DNA of 64,000 bases. Source: Desulfovibrio piger (GTDB taxonomy: Bacteria > Desulfobacterota > Desulfovibrionia > Desulfovibrionales > Desulfovibrionaceae). The notes beneath the pieces are model-generated. The model was not told where the DNA came from. It was given only the letters and a program-made list of their open reading frames with translations, and ran no database searches. Below are positions 1-8,505 of this stretch, piece after piece. The stretch covers positions 2,566,501 through 2,630,500 of the forward strand of contig NZ_LT630450.1 in NCBI RefSeq assembly GCF_900116045.1, in the 5' to 3' direction. The translations under genes were made by a program, and so were the position numbers. Position 1 is the stretch's first letter; each line of letters starts with the position of its first letter.

Positions 1-1203
1 GGGCGGGTCGTCATCAGCGGTGCGGGCTGCTGCACGGCGCTGGGCCATGATCTGGACAGCGTGGCCCGCAGCCTGCGCGAGGGCCGGGATGCCTTCCGGG
101 CCTCCACCGTGCTGGAAGGCCTGGCCGTCTGCCCGGCGGACGACTGGGGCCGGGACGAGGCCCGGCAGCAGTTCGAAGGCTGGCGGCACCGCCATTATCT
201 GAACCGGGGCAGCCGGATGGCGCTCCTTTCGGGCCTGCGGGCCCTGCGCGATGCCGGTCTGGAAGCGGGCCTGCCCCCGCGCTCGCAGATCGTCGTCGCC
301 GTGGGCCCCATGCTGGACGTCACCGGCGAGCCGGGCCTGCCGCCGCAGGATACCGCGACGCTGGGCGCGCTCTGGCTGCTGCGCTGGCTGCCCAATACCG
401 CCGCCGGGGCACTGGCGCGCTTCTGCCGCTGTCATGGCGAGGCCCTGACCGTCAACACGGCCTGTTCGTCGGCCTTGCAGGCCCTGGGCGAAGGCTGGCG
501 GCGCATACGCTGCGGCCTGGCCGATGCCGTGCTGGTGGCGGCCGGGGACAGCCGTCTTTCGCTGGGCGGCCTGCTGGGCTATCACAAGGCCCGCGCCCTC
601 AGCCTCTGTGCGCCCGGTGCGGGCCCGCGTCCCTTTGACATTGACCGGGACGGTTTCGTGCCCGGAGAGGGCGGCGCGGCCTTCGTGCTGGAGGGCCTGT
701 CGTCGGCGCAGGCCCGGGGCGCCCATGTCCATGCGGAGATCCTGGGCTACGGGGCGTCCGTGGACGCCGAGAGCCTCACCGCGCCCGAAACCCGGGGCAG
801 ATGGGCCGAACTGGCCGTGCGGGGCGCTCTGGAAGAGGCGGGCCTCGATGCCGCGGGGCTGGGCTGGCTTTCGGCCCACGGCACGGGCACGCAGCTCAAC
901 GACCAGGCCGAGGCCCTGCTGTGGGAACGCCTGCTGGGCGATGCCCCCGGCGGTCCGGCCGTCATGGCCTTCAAATCCTGGCTGGGGCACGGCTCCTCGG
1001 CCTGCGGGGCGCTGGAGCTGTGCTGTGCGCTGGCCGCCTGGCGTGACGGCAGGATGCCGCCCGTGCGCCATCTGGACCGGCCCTGCTCCGCCCGTCTCGA
1101 CTTCGTGCGGGAGCCCCGTCCCTTCCCGACCTCCCGCGGCCTGCTGGAGAATTTCGGCTTTGGTGGCCAGAACGCCGCCCTTGTGGTGGATCTGCGTCCA
1201 TGA
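1..1203 (+). CDS. beta-ketoacyl-ACP synthase (FabF-like), 5' partial
   Basis: Condensing enzyme of the KAS I/II type that elongates an acyl-ACP by two carbons in the cytoplasm. The frame is open from base 1 (RVVISGAGCCTALG), so only the first few residues lie outside the window. The family triad is visible: the nucleophile in NTACSSA (Cys codon 463-465), SAHGTGT and KSWLGHGSS for the two histidines, and the C-terminal glycine-rich GFGGQNA. The stop overlaps the next start (ATGA), so it is co-translated with a hotdog protein and bioF. From memory, Desulfovibrio biotin operons carry extra fatty-acid genes next to bioF; a dedicated pimelate-making synthase is therefore my inference, and a housekeeping FabF is less likely. 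Confidence 0.88.
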   Translation, partial: GRVVISGAGCCTALGHDLDSVARSLREGRDAFRASTVLEGLAVCPADDWGRDEARQQFEGWRHRHYLNRGSRMALLSGLRALRDAGLEAGLPPRSQIVVAVGPMLDVTGEPGLPPQDTATLGALWLLRWLPNTAAGALARFCRCHGEALTVNTACSSALQALGEGWRRIRCGLADAVLVAAGDSRLSLGGLLGYHKARALSLCAPGAGPRPFDIDRDGFVPGEGGAAFVLEGLSSAQARGAHVHAEILGYGASVDAESLTAPETRGRWAELAVRGALEEAGLDAAGLGWLSAHGTGTQLNDQAEALLWERLLGDAPGGPAVMAFKSWLGHGSSACGALELCCALAAWRDGRMPPVRHLDRPCSARLDFVREPRPFPTSRGLLENFGFGGQNAALVVDLRP

Positions 1204-1673
1204 GCACGGATTTCTTTCTGGACGCGCCGTCGCCCTTCGTGCTGCTGGATGCGGCCCGTGGCCTGTCGTCCCCGCCGGGGCTCACGGCCTGGCGCCGCTG
1301 TGAGGGCGTGCCCTTCTGGCAGGTGCTGGAGGCCGCCGCTCAGGCGGCCGCCCTGCAGCAGCGCGTGGCGCGGGACTTTTCCTGCCATGCCTTCTTGCTG
1401 TCCGTGGAGCGCGCCCCGTGGCCTGCCGGGCCCCTGTCCGGCACGGCGCGGCTGGACGTGCGGGTGACGGCACAGGGCGGCAGTGTGGCGGCCCTGCTGG
1501 TGCGCGTGCGGGGCCTTTGCGGGCCTGACGGCCCCCTGCCGCCGCTGGAGCTGGAACTGCGCGTGGGCCTGGTGCCCTATGATGCCTCGTTTTCCCGTGA
1601 ACTGCTGGAGAACCGCTACAGGGAACTGTATTTATGCCTGTCCCGCAACGCCGAAGCCTTTATGACTGTCTGA
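1200..1673 (+). CDS. hotdog-fold FabZ/FabA-like protein
   Basis: 157 residues starting at an ATG that overlaps the ketosynthase stop. The middle (VPFWQVLEAAAQAAALQQ, then a stretch ending in a beta-rich tail) resembles the central helix and strands of FabA/FabZ-type hotdog proteins, where the helix carries the dehydratase acid residue. I do not see the usual catalytic His in the N-terminal half, so activity as a 3-hydroxyacyl-ACP dehydratase is uncertain. Its place between a ketosynthase and bioF suggests a step in making the pimeloyl-type chain for biotin. The gene overlaps bioF by 40 bases. An unrelated ACP-binding accessory role is possible. Confidence 0.55.
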   Translation: MSTDFFLDAPSPFVLLDAARGLSSPPGLTAWRRCEGVPFWQVLEAAAQAAALQQRVARDFSCHAFLLSVERAPWPAGPLSGTARLDVRVTAQGGSVAALLVRVRGLCGPDGPLPPLELELRVGLVPYDASFSRELLENRYRELYLCLSRNAEAFMTV

Positions 1674-2830
1674 ACGACCGCCTGCGCGCCGATGCCCGTC
1701 TGGGCCTTGCCCGTCACAGCGCCGCCATGTCCGGGGGCGCCGCCGGGCCGCTGCTGTACCGGGACGGCCGGGAATACATCTCCTTCATGAGCAATGACGG
1801 TCTGGGCCTGGCCGCCGACGCGCACTGGCAGGCGCGGGTGGCCGCCTGCTTCGCCGCCCATGCGCCGTCGGCCTCGGCCTCGCGTCTGGCCGGGGGCCGC
1901 AGCGAGGTGGTGGACTTGGCCTGCCGGGCCGTGGCCGACTACTTCGGTTTTGCGGAATGTCTGTTCCTGCCCAGCGGCTACCAGGCCAATCTGGCCTGCG
2001 TGACCACTTTGCTCCAGCAGGGGCAGGAGGCCTTCGTGGACCGGCGCTGCCACGCCAGCGTCATGCGGGCCCTGCCGCTGGCCGGGGCGCGCATCCGGGC
2101 CTGGAACCATCTGGATTATGACCATCTGGAGCGCCTGCTGTCCTCCCTGCCGCCGGACGCGCCGCAGCCCGTGGTCATGGCCGAGTCCCTGTACAGCATG
2201 GACGGCGCGGCCCTGGATCTGGAGCGCATGGCGGCCCTGCGTCACAGATACGGATTTTTCCTCTGTGTGGACGAAGCCCACGCGCTGGGGGCCCTGGGCC
2301 CCGGCGGACGCGGCCTGTGCGCCGCTCAGGCCCTGCGGGATGACGGCCGGGCCCCGGCCGATCTGGTGGTGGGCACGCTGGGCAAATCCCTGGGGCTGTG
2401 GGGCGCGTTCCTGCTGCTGCCCCGGGGCTTCTCGCCCCTGTTCGAGCATCTGGCCTCGGCCGTCATGCACAGCACGGCCCTGCCGCCCGCCCACGCGGCC
2501 TGCATGCTGGCGCTGGTGGAGGAACTGCCGCGCCTTGGGGAGCGGCGGCGCACGCTGGCCGCGCGCGTGGCCTTCTTCCGCCGGGCCCTCAGGGAACGGG
2601 GGCTGCCGGTCATGGGCGATGCGCACATCTTGTCCGTGCCTGTGGGCGACGAGACGCGCTGCCGCCGTCTGGCCGCCCGTCTGGCCTACAGCGGCGTGCT
2701 GGTGCTGGGCGCCCGCTGGCCCACGGTGCCGCGCGGGCAGGCCCTGCTGCGTTTCGGTCTCACCGCCCGCCATACGGAAGAGATGCTGGCCCGCACGGCT
2801 GATGTGCTGGCCGGACTGTGGGAAGAATAG
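1634..2830 (+). CDS. bioF: 8-amino-7-oxononanoate synthase family protein (BioF-like)
   Basis: PLP enzyme of the alpha-oxoamine synthase family (BioF, Kbl, HemA, CqsA), 398 residues, which is normal. BioF joins pimeloyl thioester and alanine in biotin synthesis. Visible landmarks are SGYQAN early on, VDEAHALGALGPGGRG around residue 215, and the cofactor lysine in GTLGKSLG (Lys251). The ATG at 1634 has AGGGAA eight bases upstream. The neighbours are a ketosynthase and a hotdog protein in overlapping frames. That fits a self-contained pimelate/biotin route. A CqsA-like signal synthase or another aminoketone maker cannot be excluded without the rest of the operon. Confidence 0.75.
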   Translation: MPVPQRRSLYDCLNDRLRADARLGLARHSAAMSGGAAGPLLYRDGREYISFMSNDGLGLAADAHWQARVAACFAAHAPSASASRLAGGRSEVVDLACRAVADYFGFAECLFLPSGYQANLACVTTLLQQGQEAFVDRRCHASVMRALPLAGARIRAWNHLDYDHLERLLSSLPPDAPQPVVMAESLYSMDGAALDLERMAALRHRYGFFLCVDEAHALGALGPGGRGLCAAQALRDDGRAPADLVVGTLGKSLGLWGAFLLLPRGFSPLFEHLASAVMHSTALPPAHAACMLALVEELPRLGERRRTLAARVAFFRRALRERGLPVMGDAHILSVPVGDETRCRRLAARLAYSGVLVLGARWPTVPRGQALLRFGLTARHTEEMLARTADVLAGLWEE

Positions 2831-2836
2831 GATATG

Positions 2837-2910
2837 GCGGGGGAGGAAGGGACCCTTTTGGAAAAGGGGCCCTTTCTCCCCCGTGCCCCCTCCATCCCCC
2901 GAAAACTTTT
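2837..2910 (+). repeat. intergenic hairpin repeat, copy 1
   Basis: A G-rich arm, an inner AAAAGGGG-type inverted repeat, a C-rich arm ending CCCCCG, then CCCCGAAAACTTTT. It sits seven bases after the bioF stop. Nearly the same string, inverted, occurs at 8377-8453 and a shorter relative at 9037-9077. The fold is terminator-like. I see nothing else between 2911 and the terminator at 3164. Confidence 0.6.
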
Positions 2911-3163
2911 GTTCTGGTCTGACCGGCAGGTCTCCGGCATCGGATCACGGGGAGGGCCATCGTCTCCTGACCGGAGTACAGGGTCTTCAGAGGAGAAGAG
3001 TTTTTTGAAGGGGCTACCGCTTCGCTGGCTGCGGTCTGCGGCAGGGGATATGCGGCCGGGACCGGCAGATATGCGGGAAGAAGAAAGGGCCCGTCCCATG
3101 AGGGAACATGCTGGCGGGGCCGGGAGATTTTTCGATGGCCTGCATGGGGCAGGTGCAGGACAC

Positions 3164-3201
3164 AAAAAAAGAGGAACGCTGCGGAGCGTCCCTCTTTTTT
3201 T
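3164..3201. terminator. bidirectional intrinsic terminator
   Basis: A7-GAGG-ACGCT / GCGG / AGCGT-CCTC-T7 hairpin with one mismatch, flanked by A and T runs on both sides. It lies between the convergent bioF and yedF genes and can end transcription from either side. Confidence 0.85.
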
Positions 3202-3258
3202 ATGCCTCATGCGCGGGCAGGGAAAGGCGCTTTCCCGCACGGCCCGCAGGCGTCGCGG

Positions 3259-3870
3259 TCAGGGCCGGATGACCTTGCCGGCCAGGGAAAGGCTGGTCAC
3301 CACATCCATCATGTTGGTGGTCTCGCCCACCTGCTTGGCTTCCAGCAGGTGGAAGAAGTTCAGGCAGGTGCCGCAGACCAGGATGCTGACGCCGCTGCTT
3401 TCCAGCTGCTTCAGGGTATCCAGGCACTTGCCTTCCGTGGCCGCCAGTTTGACGCCGCCATTGAGCAGCACGATGCGCCACAGGGACGGCCCCAGTTCGG
3501 GCAGGCTGGCCAGGAAGTTCTCCATCAGGCGGGCGCCCAGCTCGTCATCACCGCGGCCCAGGGTATCGGTGGTGATGAGGACCAGGGTCTTGCGGTTTTC
3601 CGTGTCCGCTGCCGGGGCGGCGGCCGGGGCCTGTTCCGGGCTCTCCACCTGTGCGGCGCCGCCCAGGCCGCGCACTTCCCACAGGCTGCTTTCGGGCTGG
3701 CTGATGCTGACCTCGAAGCCGCTGCGGCGCAGGAAGCGGCTCACGTTCTCGCTGGCGGCGGCGTTGTCCACCAGGACGAGCAGCTCCTGCGGCCGCTCCT
3801 GTTCCAGGGCGTCGCGGGTGCGCATCACAGGCTGGGGGCAGGCAAGGCCCCGGCAATCCAGGGTTTTCAT
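3259..3870 (-). CDS. yedF: selenium metabolism protein YedF (TusA + DsrE-like)
   Basis: 203 residues with two parts. Residues 1-70 are a TusA/SirA-like domain with the LDCRGLACPQPV motif, whose Cys carries sulfur in TusA. Residues 90-203 are a DsrE-like domain with VCGTCLNFF. They are joined by an Ala/Pro-rich linker. This fusion is the YedF type that co-occurs with selenophosphate synthase and selenocysteine use, so a role in selenium delivery or handling is inferred. That agrees with three Sec-encoding genes later in the window. The start ATG has AAGGAGGT seven bases upstream. The gene is alone; the hydrogenase operon runs divergently, 808 bases away. Confidence 0.85.
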   Translation of the reverse strand: MKTLDCRGLACPQPVMRTRDALEQERPQELLVLVDNAAASENVSRFLRRSGFEVSISQPESSLWEVRGLGGAAQVESPEQAPAAAPAADTENRKTLVLITTDTLGRGDDELGARLMENFLASLPELGPSLWRIVLLNGGVKLAATEGKCLDTLKQLESSGVSILVCGTCLNFFHLLEAKQVGETTNMMDVVTSLSLAGKVIRP

Positions 3871-4364
3871 TTGTGACCTCCTTGCGTTTTCGTTCCGGCC
3901 TCATGCCGGTGGCGCCAGTATGCCAGATGCGGCACGCAGGGTCGAGAGGGGAGGCCGCGCCGGACGGCCGTGCCGGTCGCGAGCGGCGGGGAGCTGGTTT
4001 GCGGCCGTCCCGCCTTCCCCGTCAGGGGGACCTGTGCCGCGGCCTGTGCGCGACGCCGTTCGGGGGCGCTCGTGCCCGGACGGGGAAGGGCCAAAGCCCC
4101 CTTGTCGTTCCCGGTAAGTGTTTTTGGTGGCCTGCCCGGACAGGGAAGGGCAGGCGGCAGGGCACAGGGATCGCCGGGCCGCGGTCCTTTCTGCCCTGTA
4201 CGGACTGGCCGGGACAGGTCGCGAGGCTGCTGCGGCCACGGGGAAAGAAAAAATTTTTCTTCAGCGTCGGCAGGACGTAATCCGGCTGCCGCACGCCTGT
4301 CCACTGCCGGAAATCGTCAGGAGCGGTTGACCTGATGGCCGTGGCAGGATAAGATGATCCCCAA
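3871..4364. other. intergenic region, no gene seen
   Basis: GC-rich spacer between yedF and the hydrogenase leader. It contains a short AT-rich inverted repeat, GAAAAAATTTTTC, near 4248-4262. I find no convincing coding region or RNA gene. Confidence 0.5.
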
Positions 4365-4455
4365 TGGCGGAATCCTCCGCCACAAGGAGGCATCATGTTC
4401 ATTGTCCGTTTGTGAAGTAGCCGGCTGAAGACGCGGGTTCGCGTCAGTTCCGGCT
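4365..4455 (+). promoter_or_regulatory. structured leader with mini-ORF upstream of hynB
   Basis: Three elements in a row. A hairpin TGGCGGA/TCCGCCA (4365-4382) is followed at once by AAGGAGG and a seven-codon frame ATG...TGA (4395-4415, MFIVRL). Then comes a two-tier hairpin with outer arms AGCCGG/CCGGCT and inner arms GACGCG/CGCGTC (4419-4455). This resembles a translated leader with regulatory structure. No known riboswitch family is recognised. Confidence 0.35.
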
Positions 4456-4594
4456 GCGGCGCGGGCAATGGATGGCATGCCCACGCATAATCCCACCCAT
4501 CCCTTCCCCTCGCCGCATACTCCCCATTCGACCATGCATGGCCTTGGTCGTCCTTTGCTGTGGCATGCACCTCATGCAGTGGACGGCAGTCGGG

Positions 4595-4620
4595 GGAAGG
4601 CTCCGTGGCTGGAGCCTTCC
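4595..4620 (+). terminator. hairpin in the hydrogenase leader (terminator-like)
   Basis: Perfect 10-bp stem GGAAGGCTCC/GGAGCCTTCC with a six-base loop, followed by ATTTCATCTT. It lies 58 bases before the hynB start. It may end a short upstream transcript or act as an attenuator; the T tract is weak. Confidence 0.5.
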
Positions 4621-4678
4621 ATTTCATCTTGTACTGTCCTGATTCTTGACTATCTCATCCTGCAGACAGGAGGCACGT

Positions 4679-5632
4679 ATGCGTATTGCCGTTGGTCTGG
4701 GCAAAAAAGGCGGGGAGGAACGTCTGGCGCAACAGGGCGTCAGCCGTCGCGACTTTTTGAAATTCTGTACGGCCGTGGCCGTGACCATGGGCCTTGGACC
4801 CAGCATGGCCACGGAAGTGGCCGCGGCGCTGACCAATCGCCGCGCCTCCGTGGTCTATCTGCATTGCGCTGAATGCACGGGCTGTTCCGAGGCCCTGCTG
4901 CGTACCTGCAAACCCTTCATCGACAGCCTGATCCTCGACACCATCTCCCTGGATTACCACGAGACCATCATGGCCGCCGCGGGCGAAGCCGCCGAAGCCG
5001 CTCTGGAACAGGCCATCAGCAATCCTGAAGGCTTCATCTGCGTGGTGGAAGGCGCCATCCCCCTGGCCCTGGACGGCAAATACGGCTATGTGGGCGGCCA
5101 CACCATGCTGGACCTGTGCAAGCGCGTGCTGCCCAAGGCCAAGGCCGTGGTCACCATGGGCACCTGTGCCGCCTATGGCGGCGTGCAGGCCGCCAAGCCC
5201 AATCCTACCGGTGCCGTGGGCGTCAACGAGTGCTTCGCCAGGCTGGGCATGGACGTGAAAGCCATCAATATCCCGGGCTGTCCGCCCAACCCCCTGAACC
5301 TGGTGGGCACGCTGGTGGCCTTTTTGCAGAACAAGGAGATCAAGCTCGACGATCTGGGCCGTCCGCTCATGTTCTACGGCCAGTCCGTGCATGATCTGTG
5401 CGAACGCCGCGCCCATTTCGACGCGGGCGAGTTCGCGCCTTCCTTCGACTCCGAAGAGGCGCGCAAGGGCTGGTGCCTGTACGACCTGGGCTGCAAGGGG
5501 CCCAGCACCTACAACAACTGCCCCAAGGCCCTGTTCAACGAGACCAACTGGCCCGTGCGGGCCGGACATCCCTGCATCGGTTGCAGCGAGCCCAATTTCT
5601 GGGATGACCTGTCGCCTTTTTACCAGAACTAG
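4679..5632 (+). CDS. hynB: periplasmic [NiFe] hydrogenase small subunit
   Basis: 317-residue iron-sulfur subunit that carries electrons from the NiFe site to periplasmic cytochrome c3. The Tat signal SRRDFLKF is at residues 22-29, followed by a hydrophobic stretch. Cluster ligands are in [22 protein letters not shown] and the C-terminal CxxxC motifs ending [13 protein letters not shown]. The sequence closely follows D. vulgaris-type [NiFe] small subunits. The ATG at 4679 follows ACAGGAGG; a longer frame upstream has no ribosome site. The large subunit starts 12 bases after the stop. In this family the Tat signal moves the folded heterodimer out of the cell together. Confidence 0.96.
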   Translation: MRIAVGLGKKGGEERLAQQGVSRRDFLKFCTAVAVTMGLGPSMATEVAAALTNRRASVVYLHCAECTGCSEALLRTCKPFIDSLILDTISLDYHETIMAAAGEAAEAALEQAISNPEGFICVVEGAIPLALDGKYGYVGGHTMLDLCKRVLPKAKAVVTMGTCAAYGGVQAAKPNPTGAVGVNECFARLGMDVKAINIPGCPPNPLNLVGTLVAFLQNKEIKLDDLGRPLMFYGQSVHDLCERRAHFDAGEFAPSFDSEEARKGWCLYDLGCKGPSTYNNCPKALFNETNWPVRAGHPCIGCSEPNFWDDLSPFYQN

Positions 5633-5644
5633 GGAGCTGCCAGC

Positions 5645-7330
5645 ATGAGCCAAGCTATGAAAACGCCCCAGAGCAATTTCTCCGGCCCCATTGTCGTTGA
5701 CCCGCTGACCCGTATCGAAGGCCATTTGCGCATCGAGGTGGAAGTGGAGAACGGCCGCATCAAGGATGCCCGCAGCTGCGGTACCCTGTATCGCGGTCTG
5801 GAAGTGATCCTCAAGGGACGCGACCCCCGCGATGCCCAGCATTTCACCCAGCGTACCTGCGGCGTGTGCACCTACACCCATGCCCTGGCCTCCACCCGCG
5901 CCCTGGAAGATGCCATGGGCCTGAGCCTGCCCGCCAATGCCACCCATATCCGCAACCTGGTGCTGGGCCTGCAGTTCATGCACGACCACATGGTGCATTT
6001 CTACCACCTGCACGCCCTGGACTTCGTGGACGTGACCGCCGCCCTCAAGGCCGATCCGGCCAAGGCCGCGGCGCTGGCCTCGTCCATCTCGCCGCGCAAG
6101 GCCACGGCCGATGATTTCAAGGCCGTGCAGGCCCGTTTGAAGGCCTTTGTGGACAGCGGCCAGCTGGGCCCCTTCACCAATGCCTATTTCCTGGGCGGGC
6201 ATCCGGCCTATTATCTGGATCCCGAAGCCAACCTGGTGGCCACGGCCCACTATCTGGAAGCCTTGCGCGTGCAGGTCAACGCCGCCAAGGCCATGGCCGT
6301 GTTCGGCGCCAAGAACCCGCATCCCCAGTTCCTGATCCCCGGCGGCGTGACCTGTTACGAATCCCTGACGCCCGAGTGCATCAAGGAGTTCCGCGACCTG
6401 TACGTGCAGGCCCGCAAATTCATCGAAGAGGTCTACATCCCCGACCTGCTGCTGGTGGCCGGCGCCTACAAGGACTGGGCCGCCCTGGGCTGCGGCTGCC
6501 GCAACTTCATGGCCTTCGGCGAATTCCCCGAAGTGGGCGGCGAACGCGACCTGACCAAACGCTGGCTCAAGCCCGGCGTGCTGCTGGACGGCAAGCTGGA
6601 TGCCGTGCAGCCCTTCGATCCCGCCAAGATCGCCGAACATGTGCGCCACAGCTGGTATGAAGGCGAGGAGGCCCGCGCCCCCTACGACGGCGAGACCAAG
6701 CCCGCCTTCACCCGCCTGGGCGATACGGACCGTTATTCCTGGCTCAAGGCGCCGCGTTATGACGGCCTGGCCGTGGAGACCGGTCCGCTGGCCCAGGTGC
6801 TGGTGGCCTATGCCCAGGGCCATGCGGCCGTGAAGCCCGCGGTGGACACGGTCCTCTCCGCCCTGGGCGTGGGACCGGAAGCCCTGTTCTCCACCCTGGG
6901 CCGTACCGCCGCCCGCGGCGTCGAGACCCTGGTCATCGCCCAGCAGGTGGAAAAGTGGCTGGCCGAATATGAAGCCAACATCGCCGGCGGCGACAAAAAG
7001 ATCGCCATGGAATGCAGCGTGCCCAAGGAAGGGCGCGGCGCGGGCTTCGTCAACGCTCCGCGCGGCGGCCTGTCGCACTGGCTGCGCATCGAAGACGGCA
7101 AGATCGGCAATTTCCAGCTGGTGGTGCCCACCACCTGGAACCTGGGCCCCCGGGACGCCAGGCATGTGCTGAGTGCCGCCGAGCAGGCCCTGGTGGGCAC
7201 GCCCGTGGCCGATCCCAAGCGGCCTGTGGAGATCCTGCGCACCATCCATTCCTTCGACCCCTGCATCGCCTGCGCCGTGCATGTCATCGACGGCGAGACC
7301 AATCAGGTGCACGAGTTCAAGGTCCTGTAA
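5645..7330 (+). CDS. hynA: periplasmic [NiFe] hydrogenase large subunit
   Basis: 561-residue catalytic subunit that oxidises or makes H2. The nickel ligands are in RTCGVC near residue 78 and DPCIAC near the C-terminus. The second pair is Cys-Cys, not Sec, so this is the [NiFe] and not the [NiFeSe] enzyme, although the organism uses selenium. Cleavage after the His of DPCIACAVH should remove 15 residues (VIDGETN...), the job of the protease encoded next. There is no signal peptide; export is expected with HynB. AGGGAGCTGCC precedes the start. Confidence 0.96.
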   Translation: MSQAMKTPQSNFSGPIVVDPLTRIEGHLRIEVEVENGRIKDARSCGTLYRGLEVILKGRDPRDAQHFTQRTCGVCTYTHALASTRALEDAMGLSLPANATHIRNLVLGLQFMHDHMVHFYHLHALDFVDVTAALKADPAKAAALASSISPRKATADDFKAVQARLKAFVDSGQLGPFTNAYFLGGHPAYYLDPEANLVATAHYLEALRVQVNAAKAMAVFGAKNPHPQFLIPGGVTCYESLTPECIKEFRDLYVQARKFIEEVYIPDLLLVAGAYKDWAALGCGCRNFMAFGEFPEVGGERDLTKRWLKPGVLLDGKLDAVQPFDPAKIAEHVRHSWYEGEEARAPYDGETKPAFTRLGDTDRYSWLKAPRYDGLAVETGPLAQVLVAYAQGHAAVKPAVDTVLSALGVGPEALFSTLGRTAARGVETLVIAQQVEKWLAEYEANIAGGDKKIAMECSVPKEGRGAGFVNAPRGGLSHWLRIEDGKIGNFQLVVPTTWNLGPRDARHVLSAAEQALVGTPVADPKRPVEILRTIHSFDPCIACAVHVIDGETNQVHEFKVL

Positions 7331-7346
7331 TCCGTATCCGCTGGCT

Positions 7347-7384
7347 GGGGGAAGGGCTGTCCGCAAGGGGCCCTTCCCCTTTTT
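7347..7384 (+). terminator. intrinsic terminator between hynA and hynC
   Basis: GGGGAAGGG/CCCTTCCCC stem followed directly by T5. It lies 18 bases after the hynA stop and 42 bases before hynC. Leaky termination here would make much less protease than hydrogenase. Confidence 0.8.
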
Positions 7385-7425
7385 CATGCGCCGTCCCCGG
7401 GGCGGCCGATAACCGAGGAGGCTCC

Positions 7426-7932
7426 ATGAGCGAGACAGAGGCCGCTCCCCGCATCCTGATCCTGGGCGTGGGCAATATCCTGCTGCGAGACGAGGGCTTT
7501 GGCGTGGCCGCCGTGGACTATTTGAAAGAGGCCTATCACTGGCCGGAGAACGTGCGCTTGCAGGAAGGCGCCACCCAGGGCCTGTTGCTCATGTCCGAAC
7601 TGGAGGCCTGCGACCTGCTGGTGGTGCTGGACGTGGTGCTGGGCGGCAAGGAGCCGGGCACGGTCTATCTGCTGGAAAATGAGGACCTGAGCCGCAGCCT
7701 GAGCTTTCAGGGCTCCATGCACCAGACGGATCTGCTCCAGACCCTGCAGGTCTGCGAGCTGGCCGGGTGCCGTCCGCAATGCCTGGCCTTCGGTCTCCAG
7801 CCTTTTGACTGGCGCACCATGCAGGTGGGCCTTTCGCCCGGAGCCCAGGCCATGCTGCCGGTCTTTGCGGAAAAAGTGGTGGCCGAACTGGCCCGGCGCG
7901 GCATCGTGGCCCGCCGGAAAGCAACGGCCTGA
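7426..7932 (+). CDS. hynC: hydrogenase maturation protease
   Basis: 168-residue endopeptidase of the HyaD/HybD family. After nickel insertion it trims the large-subunit C-terminus. ILGVGNILLRDEGFG (with the nickel-sensing Glu of DEG), the VVLDVV segment with its Asp, and the SMHQTDL histidine are the family's metal-contact positions. The ATG at 7426 follows GAGGAGGCTCC; a longer upstream frame overlapping hynA is a shadow. It is the third gene of the hydrogenase unit, separated from hynA by a terminator. Accessory hyp genes are not in the window. Confidence 0.93.
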   Translation: MSETEAAPRILILGVGNILLRDEGFGVAAVDYLKEAYHWPENVRLQEGATQGLLLMSELEACDLLVVLDVVLGGKEPGTVYLLENEDLSRSLSFQGSMHQTDLLQTLQVCELAGCRPQCLAFGLQPFDWRTMQVGLSPGAQAMLPVFAEKVVAELARRGIVARRKATA

Positions 7933-8142
7933 GTGGAGTCCCCGGGGGGAAGGGGAACCTCTTATTGCTGCTCTCGATGCCGACGCGGGAGGAGGGCGGG
8001 CCTCCTTTTAGCGGGCGGATGCGGCGCCACGGCAAAATCGCCATTGCACGGGCGGCGGTCGCCGTGCGGCGGGTAAAATCCCTGCCGCCCCGCCCGGACC
8101 TGCTTTCGTTGCGGGCGCTGCGGCCGGAAGCGGCAGCGCATG

Positions 8143-8171
8143 AAAAAAGCTCCCTGAAAAGGGAGCTTTTT
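8143..8171. terminator. intrinsic terminator, both strands
   Basis: A6-GCTCCC/GGGAGC-T5 hairpin with loop TGAAAA. It is symmetric enough to work for hynC on the plus strand and for queD-side transcripts on the minus strand. Confidence 0.85.
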
Positions 8172-8376
8172 CGCTTCGGCGGCAAAAACATGCTGCGACA
8201 GGCACAGCGCGTCCGCAGACGGCAAGCGGGGGGAAGCAGGCAGGGCGGACATCCTGCTCCCTTGTCCTTGTCTCCGGGCTGCCCTGGCCCCCGCCCGTCT
8301 TACCAGCCCCGGCCCGGTCAGGGGGCGGAATCCCTTCCCGCGAGGCAGCAACGGGGACCGTCAGAGCGATCAGCGG

Positions 8377-8453
8377 AAAAGTTTTCGGGAGGAAGGAAGG
8401 GGCGCGGGGGAGGAAGGGCGCCCCTTTTTCAAAAGGGGCCCTTTCCTCCCCCG
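8377..8453 (-). repeat. intergenic hairpin repeat, copy 2 (inverted)
   Basis: Reverse complement of the string at 2837-2910, with the same order on the minus strand: GGGGGAGGAA arm, AAAAGGGG core, C-rich arm, then CCCGAAAACTTTT. It lies downstream of queD. Confidence 0.6.
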
Positions 8454-8505
8454 TGATGACAGCCCCTCAGCAACAGGCCCGCAGCAGCAGGCGGGCCGGA
8501 AAAAA

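Larger units (their letters stand above)
7933..8505. other. intergenic region between convergent hynC and queD
   Basis: Besides the terminator (8143-8171) and repeat copy 2 (8377-8453), annotated separately, I see only GC-rich sequence without a supported gene. Confidence 0.5.

Noticed and set aside
4479..4580. Possible sigma-54 promoters (TGGCATGC) upstream of hynB
   Set aside because: The -12 TTGC element is missing at the required spacing in both places.
4655..7387. 910-codon minus-strand frame opposite hynBA
   Set aside because: Antisense shadow of two very well supported hydrogenase genes.
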